Notes under the pieces: model-generated
Told to the model about the DNA's origin: nothing
Seen by the model: only the letters and a program-made list of their open reading frames with translations
Databases searched by the model: none
Part shown: piece by piece, positions 26,062-33,960 of the stretch
Layout: each line of letters opens with the position of its first letter
How positions within the stretch are numbered: position 1 is the first letter of the stretch
From: VRUE01 sp963796705
GTDB lineage: Bacteria > Actinomycetota > Thermoleophilia > Solirubrobacterales > 70-9
NCBI GenBank assembly: GCA_963796705.1
Contig: CAWCMK010000003.1
Coordinates: 469,325 to 533,324, forward strand
Reading direction: 5' to 3'
Length of the DNA: 64,000 nucleotides
Translations under genes and position numbers: made by a program

Positions 26062-26762
26062 GATCTCCTATCGAATTGTTCCGGAAGTCGGGTTGTGACT
26101 TTACCGCCAGATAGCAACCCGTCGCTCGATAAATTCATACGCATAGTGGATGCTCCTGCGCGGCTCGGCACCGCTTGGCCAACGACCAGATGTTGCTGCG
26201 GAACTCAGTCCGAGGACAGCGACAAAGTCGCCCAGCTCCGTGAGCCGTGACTCGAATGCAGCGACCCGCTCGCGAGACTGCCGGTGAGTGCGCGCTCGCC
26301 ACCGACGCAGTCCCTATCCGGTCTTCCTGAAGCTCGTTCAGTGCTGCCATGATGTTTTCTTCGCGCAGTACGAGCACGACCCATCGATCGCGCCAGTCCG
26401 CTTCGGGCCGAGATAGCCGAGGGCGACGCGCCTCCTCCTCAGCATGGGGGCCTTGATCGCCGCCTTCGCGATCGGGCGGCGTCGTCCGCCGGGTACCTCT
26501 GCTCGTCTCTGAGGAGGCGGGCGGCGGGCCCAGAACGTGGCGACCTTCAAGACACGCAACGCCGAGCTCGTGGGAAGTTCTGACCCTTTCTCAGGCGGCT
26601 GTCAGCGGCTCTGAGCGGCAATACCGGCAGAGCTGGCTACACCTCTAACTCGCCGCAAAACGCCCGCTGACAGGCACGATTGGCCGACCCCTGAAATCGG
26701 TCCGGAGGCCTTACATCCGTTGTCGGATGAGTCAATCGAGCGCTGAAGTCGAGCCGCCTGAC
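26062..26762 (+). other. Intergenic, about 700 bp, possible decayed gene
   Basis: No intact gene. On the minus strand about 26100-26290 a coherent peptide is readable (RVAAFESRLTELGDFVAVLG ... YEFIERRVAIWR) ending at a TAA near 26101, joined by an apparent indel to an upstream frame beginning near 26345. It is unrecognised and is listed as a possible remnant only. Confidence 0.35.
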
Positions 26763-27617
26763 TCAGGCTGGATAGGCGACGGCCAATACCCGCCGCAGAT
26801 CATCGCTGCCGCAGCAGCGGGCCTCGATCGCGAATTGCCCAGCGCCGTGAGTCCCGGGCAGCTCTTCGGTTCCCCGCTCCAGCTTGCCGCTCGAATGCGC
26901 CCTCGCAATCGCGCTCCCGGTGACTGCGCCTTTGAAACGAGGGAGATAGACGTCGAGCATAGAGCAGTGGGCATAACGAAGACGCACCTGCTTTGCGACG
27001 GGCTGTCCGCGCCGAAGTGCGGGCCGATCGGCTGGCTTGTATCCGTACTCGAAGACCATGAAGGCTACGGGCTCCTCGGAGAGCTCGGCCAGCCTGTTGC
27101 CAGCCGCCTCGAGGCTCACTTCTGCCTCAGCCGCCAGCCTCTTGACGCCGGCCAGTCCGTCTCGCGTGAGGCGATACTCATGCAGAAGTGAGGCCGGCAT
27201 CAGCAGGGCGGCGGCCCCGAGGTCGCAGAGATACTCCTCCTCCTGATTCAGCGGCTTGGCCTCGACGCTGGTGTCAAGTCGATAGCGCTTTTCCTCGCTG
27301 AAGTTGGGGAACGCAGTGTGCATCATCTCGTGGGCGCAGGTGAAACGCTGGCGGGCGGGGGAGTCCTGAGCGTTCAGGTCCATGACGAGCTGGCCGCTCT
27401 CCTCGACATAGATCCGCCCGGCAAAATCGTCGAATCCGCGACGCGGCCGGACGCCCTTCACCGAGGCGATCATCTCGACGTCGATTGGCAGAATGTCCTG
27501 CCCCGCCTCACCGCGCAATTTCTCGGCGTAGGCCTCGATCGCCTCGCGCGGGTCTGTGGTTCCCGCTTCGGTCATCAGGCCGACGACGAGTGGTTCAGTC
27601 CAGGTCTTTGTCGCCAT
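26763..27617 (-). CDS. ImmA/IrrE-type zinc metallopeptidase
   Basis: 284 residues. HEMMH at residues 96-100 (RFTCAHEMMHTAF) and the third ligand in EEEYLCDLGAAALLMP are the ImmA/IrrE signature, and the EEEY-C-x-A-A-LLMP context is characteristic. The N-terminus carries DPREAIEAYAEKLRGEAGQ. The C-terminal region (from about 200) is extra relative to minimal ImmA. Its start lies 2 bp after the stop of an XRE repressor on the same strand. In this arrangement the protease typically cleaves the partner repressor in response to damage or stress, inducing a target locus. Confidence 0.88.
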   Translation of the reverse strand: MATKTWTEPLVVGLMTEAGTTDPREAIEAYAEKLRGEAGQDILPIDVEMIASVKGVRPRRGFDDFAGRIYVEESGQLVMDLNAQDSPARQRFTCAHEMMHTAFPNFSEEKRYRLDTSVEAKPLNQEEEYLCDLGAAALLMPASLLHEYRLTRDGLAGVKRLAAEAEVSLEAAGNRLAELSEEPVAFMVFEYGYKPADRPALRRGQPVAKQVRLRYAHCSMLDVYLPRFKGAVTGSAIARAHSSGKLERGTEELPGTHGAGQFAIEARCCGSDDLRRVLAVAYPA

Positions 27618-27618
27618 C

Positions 27619-28034
27619 TCAGTCCAGGCCCTTGCTCAAGCTGAGCGAGTCATAGATGAATCGCCAGCGCTCCGCGGTGCGCGGACGTTCTCGGCCGCGA
27701 AAGTGGATAGAGGCCAGCGTTTGGACCTCGTCCTCGCTGAGGTCGATCTCGTTGGCCAACGCCTCCAAAGAAGCGCGGACGTCCTCGTCGCTGGCGACGC
27801 TGTAGGTGAGCTTCGGCCCTGCGACGAGGTCGGCGATCATCACCTCGAGAGCTTCGGCCATCCGGCCGCGAATTTCCAGCGATGGATTGCCGCCGCGTTT
27901 CTCCAATCGCAGAAGGTGGGCCTTCGAGATTCCTCTTGCGACGGACAGTTGGGCCAGCGAGAGGCCCGCCCGTTCGCGCTGGTTCTTGAGGTTGCGGCCT
28001 CGGCGTTCTGCCTCCTACGACACTCTTCAAACAT
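27619..28034 (-). CDS. XRE/Cro-like HTH repressor, one probable frameshift
   Basis: The helix-turn-helix RNLKNQRERAGLSLAQLSVA, then RGISKAHLLRLEKRGGNPSL, continuing EIRGRMAEALEVMIADLV, is a standard XRE domain. The frame has no start before the HTH (TAG lies 15 codons upstream). Starting at ATG 28034 (MFEECRRRQNAEA) and dropping into this frame requires one missing base in a GGCCGC stretch. The C-terminal part SEDEVQTLASIHFRGRERPR is polar. It is the upstream partner of the adjacent ImmA/IrrE peptidase and is probably autorepressing. Restored length about 138 residues. Confidence 0.75.
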
Positions 28035-28434
28035 AGACGGTGCTCGCAGCGACACCCCCGGCAGCATCGGCGACACCGCCCCGCTGAGAATGGGGCTGCC
28101 GCCAGTAATGCAACGATCGCTTCGCCGCGGCGCTGCTTTCGACCTGCGGCTTCACACTGCGTCGCGTACATCGTCGCGAAAAGGCTACTCGCCTCGGCAG
28201 CCACCGTCGGTCTGCGCAGCCCTACTCGCTCGCCGCTCTTTCCAGTGGACCGCTCACATCGGAGTGGGGGAGACGCTCCGCTGTCGCTCCTATGTTGGCC
28301 CTCGCTGGCTCCAACAGCTTTGCCCTCGGCACGGCACGCAGCCGACCTACCCGCAAGAGCCTGTCGCGACCTTAAGTTGGCGGGCTGAACTTCGCCACCA
28401 TTGCGGAGACGCAGGTCGCGCCACACGACCGGCG
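28035..28434 (+). other. Intergenic between XRE and TetR genes, no gene seen
   Basis: About 400 bp with only shadow frames. It should contain the promoter of the XRE/ImmA pair, but no element is clear enough to name. Confidence 0.4.
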
Positions 28435-29750
28435 TCACGCAGCGTCGCTGCTGCTCTCACTCCCAGTCGCCACCCCATACGCCTCCTCGGCGCCGATGAA
28501 CGGCGTCAGGGTGACGTAGACCGCCCACGGCACGAGCTCCGCCAAACGCTCGGGACCCTTGGTCTTAACGTGGTCGTAGAAAAGCGCGTACAAGGCGCCT
28601 CCGATCGCCTCGGCGGTGATCGGCGGGATCTCGGGGGCGATTTCATAGCCCGCTTCCAAGAGGCCCTCCATCTGTTCGGTGACTTTCTCGCGCTGCTCCA
28701 GGGCCCGTTTCCCCGCCGCATACATCTCGACCGCCCCCAGCCGCGCGTACTCGGGCTCCTGCACCCCGTAGAGGAACATCGCCTCCTGGGTGCCCTGCAC
28801 GGCGTGTGCCCAGTCTTTCGCGCGGCGGAAGGCCGGCAGCGCCGCTCGCCAACATCTGCAGCGAGCCGACGTCGAGCGCCGCGACCACCGCATCCTCCTT
28901 GCTCTCGAAGCGCTCATAGAACGCCCGGTAGGACGTCCCCGCCCGCTCGATGATGTCGGTGATCGTCGTCTCCGGGTAGCCCTTCTCGGCGACCACCGCC
29001 GCCAGCGCTCGCAGTAGTCGCTCCGAGGGGTGCGAGGCGGCCTGGCGCTCCTCGAAGGGCAGCGGGTGCAGAGCCCGCCGTCGCGGTCCGCGCAGCGGAC
29101 CCGGGGGAGGGGGGTAGAGCAGGGCCCAATCCCACAGTTCTCGCGCCAGTCCCGGCAGCTCCTCGGATTGCCTCGGTAAAGGCGCTTGTGGATCACCTTC
29201 TGGACGCCGCCGATCAGCGCCCGAACGATCTCCGCGGGCATCCCCTCGCGCCCCATCCCGGCCAGGACCCGCTGCGGCGACCTCCTCGAAGGAGTCCGTC
29301 GCGCGGTCGAGCAGGGCAACCGCCTCAGAGCCCCCGGCGTAGACCTCCACGAAGCACATCGTCGCCGCCGCCGGCTGCTGGGCGATCTGCTCGAGCAGCC
29401 CTTCGAACGCCTCCCGCGTCTGCTCAGCGTCGCTCGGGATCTCGCCGCCCGGGGCGAGCGCCTCCGAGGCGCCCTCCATGGCCGGCTCGATGATCGCCTC
29501 GATCGCCTCCAAAAAGCACGCCTGCTTGTCGGCGAACTGCCGGTAAAAGGCGCTGCGCGAGACCCCGGAGAGGTTGACCAGATCGGCGACCGTTGTTTCC
29601 TCGTAGCCCTGCTCGGCGCGTCATCGCCACCATCGCCCCGAAGAGCCGTTCGCGATGGTTCTGCGCCGCTTCGGCCGCCGAGGTTTGGCGCCCCGGAGGC
29701 AGCGTCCTGTTCCGCAACTGGCTCGAATCTCCCCACGGTGTCTGCGCCAT
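28435..29750 (-). CDS. Double-domain TetR/AcrR-family regulator, about four frameshifts
   Basis: Two TetR HTH domains lie in one chain. The first, after an indel near 29617, reads MTAEQGYEETTVADLVNLSG, then VSRSAFYRQFADKQACFLEA. The second reads LAAVVAEKGYPETTITDIIE, then RAGTSYRAFYERFESKEDAV. Between and after them are helical ligand-binding parts (RVLAGMGREGMPAEIVRALI; QEPEYARLGAVEMYAAGKRA; IGGALYALFYDHVKTKGPER). Indels near 29617, 29275, 29160 and 28830 are needed. The start is ATG 29750 (or 29807). Such duplicated TetR proteins occur in actinobacteria. It is divergent from the leader of the 31-kb exported-protein cluster and a candidate regulator of it and of the MMPL gene. Confidence 0.75.
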
Positions 29751-29913
29751 CCGAGGCGGCACGATATCCACGCCTACAGCCACTTCGGATTGACCGAGAA
29801 TCGGCATTCCAGAGGGTAATTTAGCGACTATCCTTAAAGAGGATTTAGGGTAAAAGCCCGTCGGCCGCAACTCCTTGCTATCAGCCGGTTTGTAGAGCGT
29901 GACTTGACTTTCC

Positions 29914-30077
29914 GGTTGAGTTATGTTCTAGTTGAAAACAGCTTCCGAGAAGCCCGCTGTTGCGGCACTTCGAGGAGCTGAGGAGAGAAAACGCTGGCCC
30001 GACGGGGGACTTTGCGAGCTATCGTGAGTCCAGGGGGCCGCCGAGAAACAGGGAGGAACGAAGTACGGTGACCCACC
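29914..30077 (+). promoter_or_regulatory. Leader L1, similar to the leader of the MMPL gene
   Basis: CGGTTGAG followed by ATGTTCTAGTT (29923-29933), then a purine-rich stretch with GCGAGCTATC, GAGAAACAGGGAGG and GGTGACCCACC (30067-30077). The same ordered blocks occur at 55381-55553, with 144 versus 155 bp between the first and last block. A possible promoter is TTGACT at 29904-29909 with TCTAGT 17 bp on. This could be a conserved 5' leader RNA or a shared regulator target. Confidence 0.5.
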
Positions 30078-31093
30078 ACGCGAATCACGCGAACGCTGAG
30101 TCGACGCGATCGACGCTGCGCGGGATCATCGGCTGCCTCCATCCCAAGACTTGCCCCGCCCCGCATTCCCTGTCATGGGGTGGCGCAACGGCGAGACAGG
30201 GGGGCGACTCTCCAAACGGGCCTTTCCCTGGGCCCTCGAGCTGCGGGGTCTTCCCTGGCCCCCAAGCAGGAGCCGCCGCCACCCTCGCCACTCAGCGGTC
30301 CGTCGCTCCCTCCCGTGGTGCGCGTGCCCGCAAAGAGCATCGCGGGCGGTCCATCCAGGGCCTGGGGATTTCCCACCCTCAGGCCAGGGCCGCCCGCGCT
30401 AGCTCCTCTCTTTCTTCGCATCGATCGGTGCAGCGCCTCGCTGACCGCCACGCCCGCGACTTCGCTTCCACTCATGGGTTAGGACTGATGGGCGGGTGGG
30501 ACCCGGAGTCGGTCATGCCTACTCACCGCAACCTTCCCCAGCTGACCCCGGCCTCCGTACCCCCCGGTGGGTTCGCTCCCGATGCCGATCCCACCGACGC
30601 CCTCCTCTTTCGAGTCGGCGCCACCGAGGATCGCGATGCTCTTGCCGCCGCTTCGATTCCGACCGAGCAGCCCAACGATTTCCCCCAGGGACCGCTCGCA
30701 GACACCCACTCAAGCCGCGGTGCTGTCACCCGAAGGGTGGCCGGAGGCCGAAGCCGAGCGAACGCGAGCGCCTTGACAGCGACCGCGGCTCAAAATGTCT
30801 CTAGGTCGGCAGGGCGAGGCGCCCACCTCACCTCCACCGATTCGCTCAATCTCACCGGCGCACCTCGCCCTGCCGACCTACCCGCCTTCCCGACGAGAGC
30901 CCCGTCCCTCGCCCCAGGGACCGCCGCCTCCTCCGCCCCGTCACTCGGCAGTGGGGGGGAGGCCCCCGCCACCGACCTTCACTTCGCAACACCCGCCGGA
31001 GCTCCTCGCTCCGCCGGCCTCATTCAGCAGTCCAGATCGACCAAGGCCGCCCGGGCCATCCCGGTGGGCAATACAGAAGGAGAGCTGTAACCC
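30078..31093 (+). other. Long structured leader before the exported-protein cluster
   Basis: About 1 kb with no convincing coding sequence. Three inverted repeats are visible: CCCTGTC/GACAGGG (30168-30201), CGCGGGCGG/CCGCCCGCG (30341-30349 and 30390-30398, 40-nt loop), and an 18-bp perfect stem at 30802-30819 and 30863-30880 with a 43-nt loop. No T-run follows, so they are not simple terminators. The region ends with AGGAGAG, the ribosome binding site of the next gene. Confidence 0.5.
30802..30880 (+). repeat. 18-bp perfect inverted repeat, 43-nt loop
   Basis: TAGGTCGGCAGGGCGAGG at 30802-30819 is exactly complementary to 30863-30880. It sits 214 bp upstream of the 931-aa gene. As RNA it would be a very stable hairpin, and as DNA it could be a dyad site. 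Confidence 0.75.
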
Positions 31094-33889
31094 ATGTCTT
31101 ACGTTCCCAAGCGCACCATCCCGGCCCGCTGCCTCCTCACCGCCCTCGCCCTCCTCTCTCTCGCCCTGACGGCCCTCCTCGCCTTTGCCTCCCCGGCGCT
31201 AGCCGCTCGCACCGCCGAAGCCCCGATCACCGGCTTCACCAACCCCTTGGGCCTCAGCGTCGACGGCTCCAACAACCTCTGGGTCTCCGACATTAATCCC
31301 AGCGTCCACAAGGTCAAGGTCTACAGTTCGGCCGGCGCTCTGCTGCACGAAAATGCCGGCACTGGCTCCTGGTTCTCGAGCGAATACATCGAAAGCCTCG
31401 CCTTCTCGGCTGCCGCGAGTAAGGTATTCGTCTCCGACTCAGCGGAAGACGACCTCTGGGGCCTCAACGCCGCCGACGCCACCTATAGCGGCACCGATCT
31501 CAAGCCCCTGGGCGTCACCGAATGCTGCTACCTCCGTGTCGCCGCCGACAACTCGGCCGGCGCCACGGGCGGCGACCTCTACGTCGCCCGGTCCGGGACA
31601 GCACCCAACGAGGTTCTCCGCATCACCGGCTCCGGCGCCGCTGCCAACTTCACCGCTTCGGGCTCCTACATCTCGGGCAACGCGCTGACAGGCACCGGAA
31701 CTGAAACGTTCCAAGAACCGATCGCCGTAGCGGTCGATTCTTCCGGGCACCTCTTCGTCGGCGATCGGGTCAGGAAGAAGGTCTACGAGTTCGAACCGAG
31801 CGGCGCATTTCTTCGCTCCTTCGCCGAACCCGGCGGGCAGGCGTTTGGCGCCATCGCGGGGGTCGCCGTCGACCCGACCACCGGCAACGTCCTTGTCTCC
31901 GACTTTAGTGCCGGCAAGGTCGACGAATTCCAGCCCGACGGCACCTTCGTCGAATCGATCTCCGTCTCGGCCCCGAGGGGCCTCGCGCTCGACTCGACCG
32001 GCCGCCTCTACGTCACCAACGGCAGCGAAGTCGCCCTCTTCAGCTCCGCCGCCGCCGCGCCCTCCCCCAAAACCCTCACCGTCGAAGTCACCGGCAACGG
32101 CGAAGTAGAAACCGTCGCCCCCGGCATCGAAGAATGCGAAGAATCGGCCGGCACCTGCGAAGCCGACTTCCCCGAAGGCTCTACGGTCATCCTCCAAGAG
32201 TCTGCCGCCCCAGGCAACCACTTCGTCAGCTGGACCGGCTGCACCCCGGTCACCGGCCACCCGACCCAATGCGAAGTCACGATGACCGCCGATGAGACGG
32301 TCGCCGCGACCTTCGCCGCCAGCGTGCCGAGAACCCTCACCGTCGAAGTCACCGGCAACGGCGAAGTCAACTCGGTCGGCGCTGGCATCGAAGAATGCGA
32401 AGAACCAAGCAGCCCTTGCGAACACCTGTACGCCGAAGGCACCACGGTTACCCTCGAAGCCGAAGCCTTCGCCGGCAACCACTTCGTCAACTGGACCGGC
32501 TGCACCCCCGAAGCCGGTCACCCGACCCGCTGCCACGTCGAAATGACCGCCGACAAGACGGTTACCGCGACCTTCGCCGCCAGCGTGCCGAGAACCCTCA
32601 CCGTCGAAGTCACCGGCCACGGCGAAGTCAACTCGGTCGGCGCTGGCATCGAAGAATGCGAAGAACCAAGCAGCCCCTGCGAACACCTGTACGCCGAAGG
32701 CACCACGGTTACCCTCGAAGCCGAAGCCTTCGCCGGCAACCACTTCGTCAACTGGACCGGTTGCACCCCCGAAGCCGGTCACCCGACCCGCTGCCACGTC
32801 GAAATGACCGCCGACAAGACGGTTACCGCGACCTTCACCCCCAACCTCCCAGAATTCCCCCTCACCGTCATCATCACCGGCCACGGCACCGTCACCTCCT
32901 CGCCGGTCGGGCTCATTTGCACCAACCCGACCCACGAAGAATGCACCGAAGAATTCGAAGAAGGCTCGGTCACCCTCACCGCCAGCCCCGGTCCCGAATA
33001 CACCTTCGCCGGCTGGATCGGTTGCAAGCACACCGGCCCGGGCACCTGCACGGTCGCCGTCACCGCCGCGACTGAAGTCACCGCCGTCTTCCTCACCGAA
33101 GGCGTCCAGGGCCAGAACGGCCAGACCCCGACCATCACCTTGTTCTCCGGGGGCAGCGAACCCGCCGGCAACCCCTGCGCGGGCCGTGGAGGGGTCGACA
33201 TCGCTCTCGGCGCAAGTCACACCGACATCTGCAACGGTGCCACCGGCGCCAACGGTACTCCCGGTAGCCCCGGCGCCAGCGGCAAGAACATTGTCGTCCG
33301 CTCCTTCGCCGCCAATAGCGAACCCGCCGGTAATCCCTGCCACGTCGCCGGCGGCGTCGAAGTCGAAGTCGAAGGCGAACCTTCGACCAAGCAGATCCTC
33401 TGCAACGGCGCCACCGGCGCCAGCGGTGCTCCCGGCGCCAACGGCAAGGACCTCATCGTCCACTCCTTCGCTCCCGATGGCGAACCGGCCGGTAATCCCT
33501 GCCACGGCGCCGGTGGCGTCGAAGTCGAAGTCGATGGTCAGCCGTTGACCAGGAGGGTTCTCTGTAACGGTGCCAGCGGCACCGATGGCGCCAGCGGCAC
33601 CGAAGGCCCGCAGGGCAAAGCGGGACCCCAAGGCAAGGAAGGCCCCCCCGGCCCCGAAGGCCAAGTCAAAGTCACTTGCAAGGTCAGGCACCACAAGGTC
33701 AAGTGCACCGCCACTCCGACCAATAGGCGCCACCGCCTGCGCTGGCGTCTCATGCGTGCTGGCCACGCCGTCAGCCACGGCACCACCCACGGCACCACCC
33801 TGCGGCTCAAGCTCGGCCACCTGCGCCCGGGCAGCTACACGCTCCACATTCGAGGTCAGAGGGGAGCAACCCGGATCGAGATCGCGTAA
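31094..33889 (+). CDS. Exported NHL-propeller / InlB-repeat / collagen-like protein
   Basis: 931 residues, ATG 31094 with AGGAGAG 10 bp upstream. The Sec signal peptide ends near ALAARTAEAP. Residues about 45-320 form NHL-type beta-propeller blades (GLSVDGSNNLWVSD, IAVAVDSSGHLFVGD, GVAVDPTTGNVLVSD). Four repeats of about 87 residues follow, of the divergent InlB B-repeat type (LTVEVTGNGEV ... GNHFVNWTGC ... CHVEMTADKTVTATFA), the second and third nearly identical. The part from about 670 alternates a repeated module (EPAGNPC-H-AGGVEVEV) with collagen-like Gly-X-Y tracts (GATGANGTPGSPGASG, GPQGKAGPQGKEGPPG). The C-terminus is a basic beta domain (LRLKLGHLRPGSYTLHI). It is the first gene of the cluster and probably a surface or matrix protein. 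Confidence 0.88.
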   Translation: MSYVPKRTIPARCLLTALALLSLALTALLAFASPALAARTAEAPITGFTNPLGLSVDGSNNLWVSDINPSVHKVKVYSSAGALLHENAGTGSWFSSEYIESLAFSAAASKVFVSDSAEDDLWGLNAADATYSGTDLKPLGVTECCYLRVAADNSAGATGGDLYVARSGTAPNEVLRITGSGAAANFTASGSYISGNALTGTGTETFQEPIAVAVDSSGHLFVGDRVRKKVYEFEPSGAFLRSFAEPGGQAFGAIAGVAVDPTTGNVLVSDFSAGKVDEFQPDGTFVESISVSAPRGLALDSTGRLYVTNGSEVALFSSAAAAPSPKTLTVEVTGNGEVETVAPGIEECEESAGTCEADFPEGSTVILQESAAPGNHFVSWTGCTPVTGHPTQCEVTMTADETVAATFAASVPRTLTVEVTGNGEVNSVGAGIEECEEPSSPCEHLYAEGTTVTLEAEAFAGNHFVNWTGCTPEAGHPTRCHVEMTADKTVTATFAASVPRTLTVEVTGHGEVNSVGAGIEECEEPSSPCEHLYAEGTTVTLEAEAFAGNHFVNWTGCTPEAGHPTRCHVEMTADKTVTATFTPNLPEFPLTVIITGHGTVTSSPVGLICTNPTHEECTEEFEEGSVTLTASPGPEYTFAGWIGCKHTGPGTCTVAVTAATEVTAVFLTEGVQGQNGQTPTITLFSGGSEPAGNPCAGRGGVDIALGASHTDICNGATGANGTPGSPGASGKNIVVRSFAANSEPAGNPCHVAGGVEVEVEGEPSTKQILCNGATGASGAPGANGKDLIVHSFAPDGEPAGNPCHGAGGVEVEVDGQPLTRRVLCNGASGTDGASGTEGPQGKAGPQGKEGPPGPEGQVKVTCKVRHHKVKCTATPTNRRHRLRWRLMRAGHAVSHGTTHGTTLRLKLGHLRPGSYTLHIRGQRGATRIEIA
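32063..32845 (+). repeat. Three tandem 261-bp coding repeats
   Basis: Period 261 bp (87 codons): equivalent points are 32063, 32324 and 32585. Units two and three are almost base-identical over their length, while unit one is diverged. Near-identity at synonymous sites implies recent duplication or gene conversion. Confidence 0.85.
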
Positions 33890-33960
33890 TCGCCTAAGCC
33901 GGGGCGGCTTGACTGTCCCGGCAGGCCGCGACGCTCACGCCCTTCGGCGGGCCAACGACC

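Noticed and set aside
26727..27191. Plus-strand open frame opposite the ImmA/IrrE gene
   Set aside because: The ImmA gene on the other strand has an intact HEMMH zinc site. This frame is its shadow.
29914..30077. Known riboswitch (c-di-AMP, cobalamin, GEMM) in leader L1
   Set aside because: The GGTGACCCACC and purine-rich blocks do not reproduce the conserved cores of these classes as I know them. Reported only as an unnamed shared leader.
29960..31090. 376-codon open frame on the plus strand before the 931-aa gene
   Set aside because: It has no recognisable domain, a Pro/Gly/Ser/Arg-random composition, and runs through several perfect inverted repeats. I read it as an open shadow in GC-rich leader DNA.
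32063..32845. Regularly spaced near-identical repeats as a CRISPR array
   Set aside because: The period is 261 bp with no unique spacers, and the repeats are in-frame protein domains.
31439..33847. 802-codon minus-strand open frame opposite the 931-aa gene
   Set aside because: Gly/Phe/Ala-rich sequence arises as the complement of repeated GAA/GTC/ACC codons. It has no domain or signal, and the plus-strand gene has a signal peptide and ribosome binding site.
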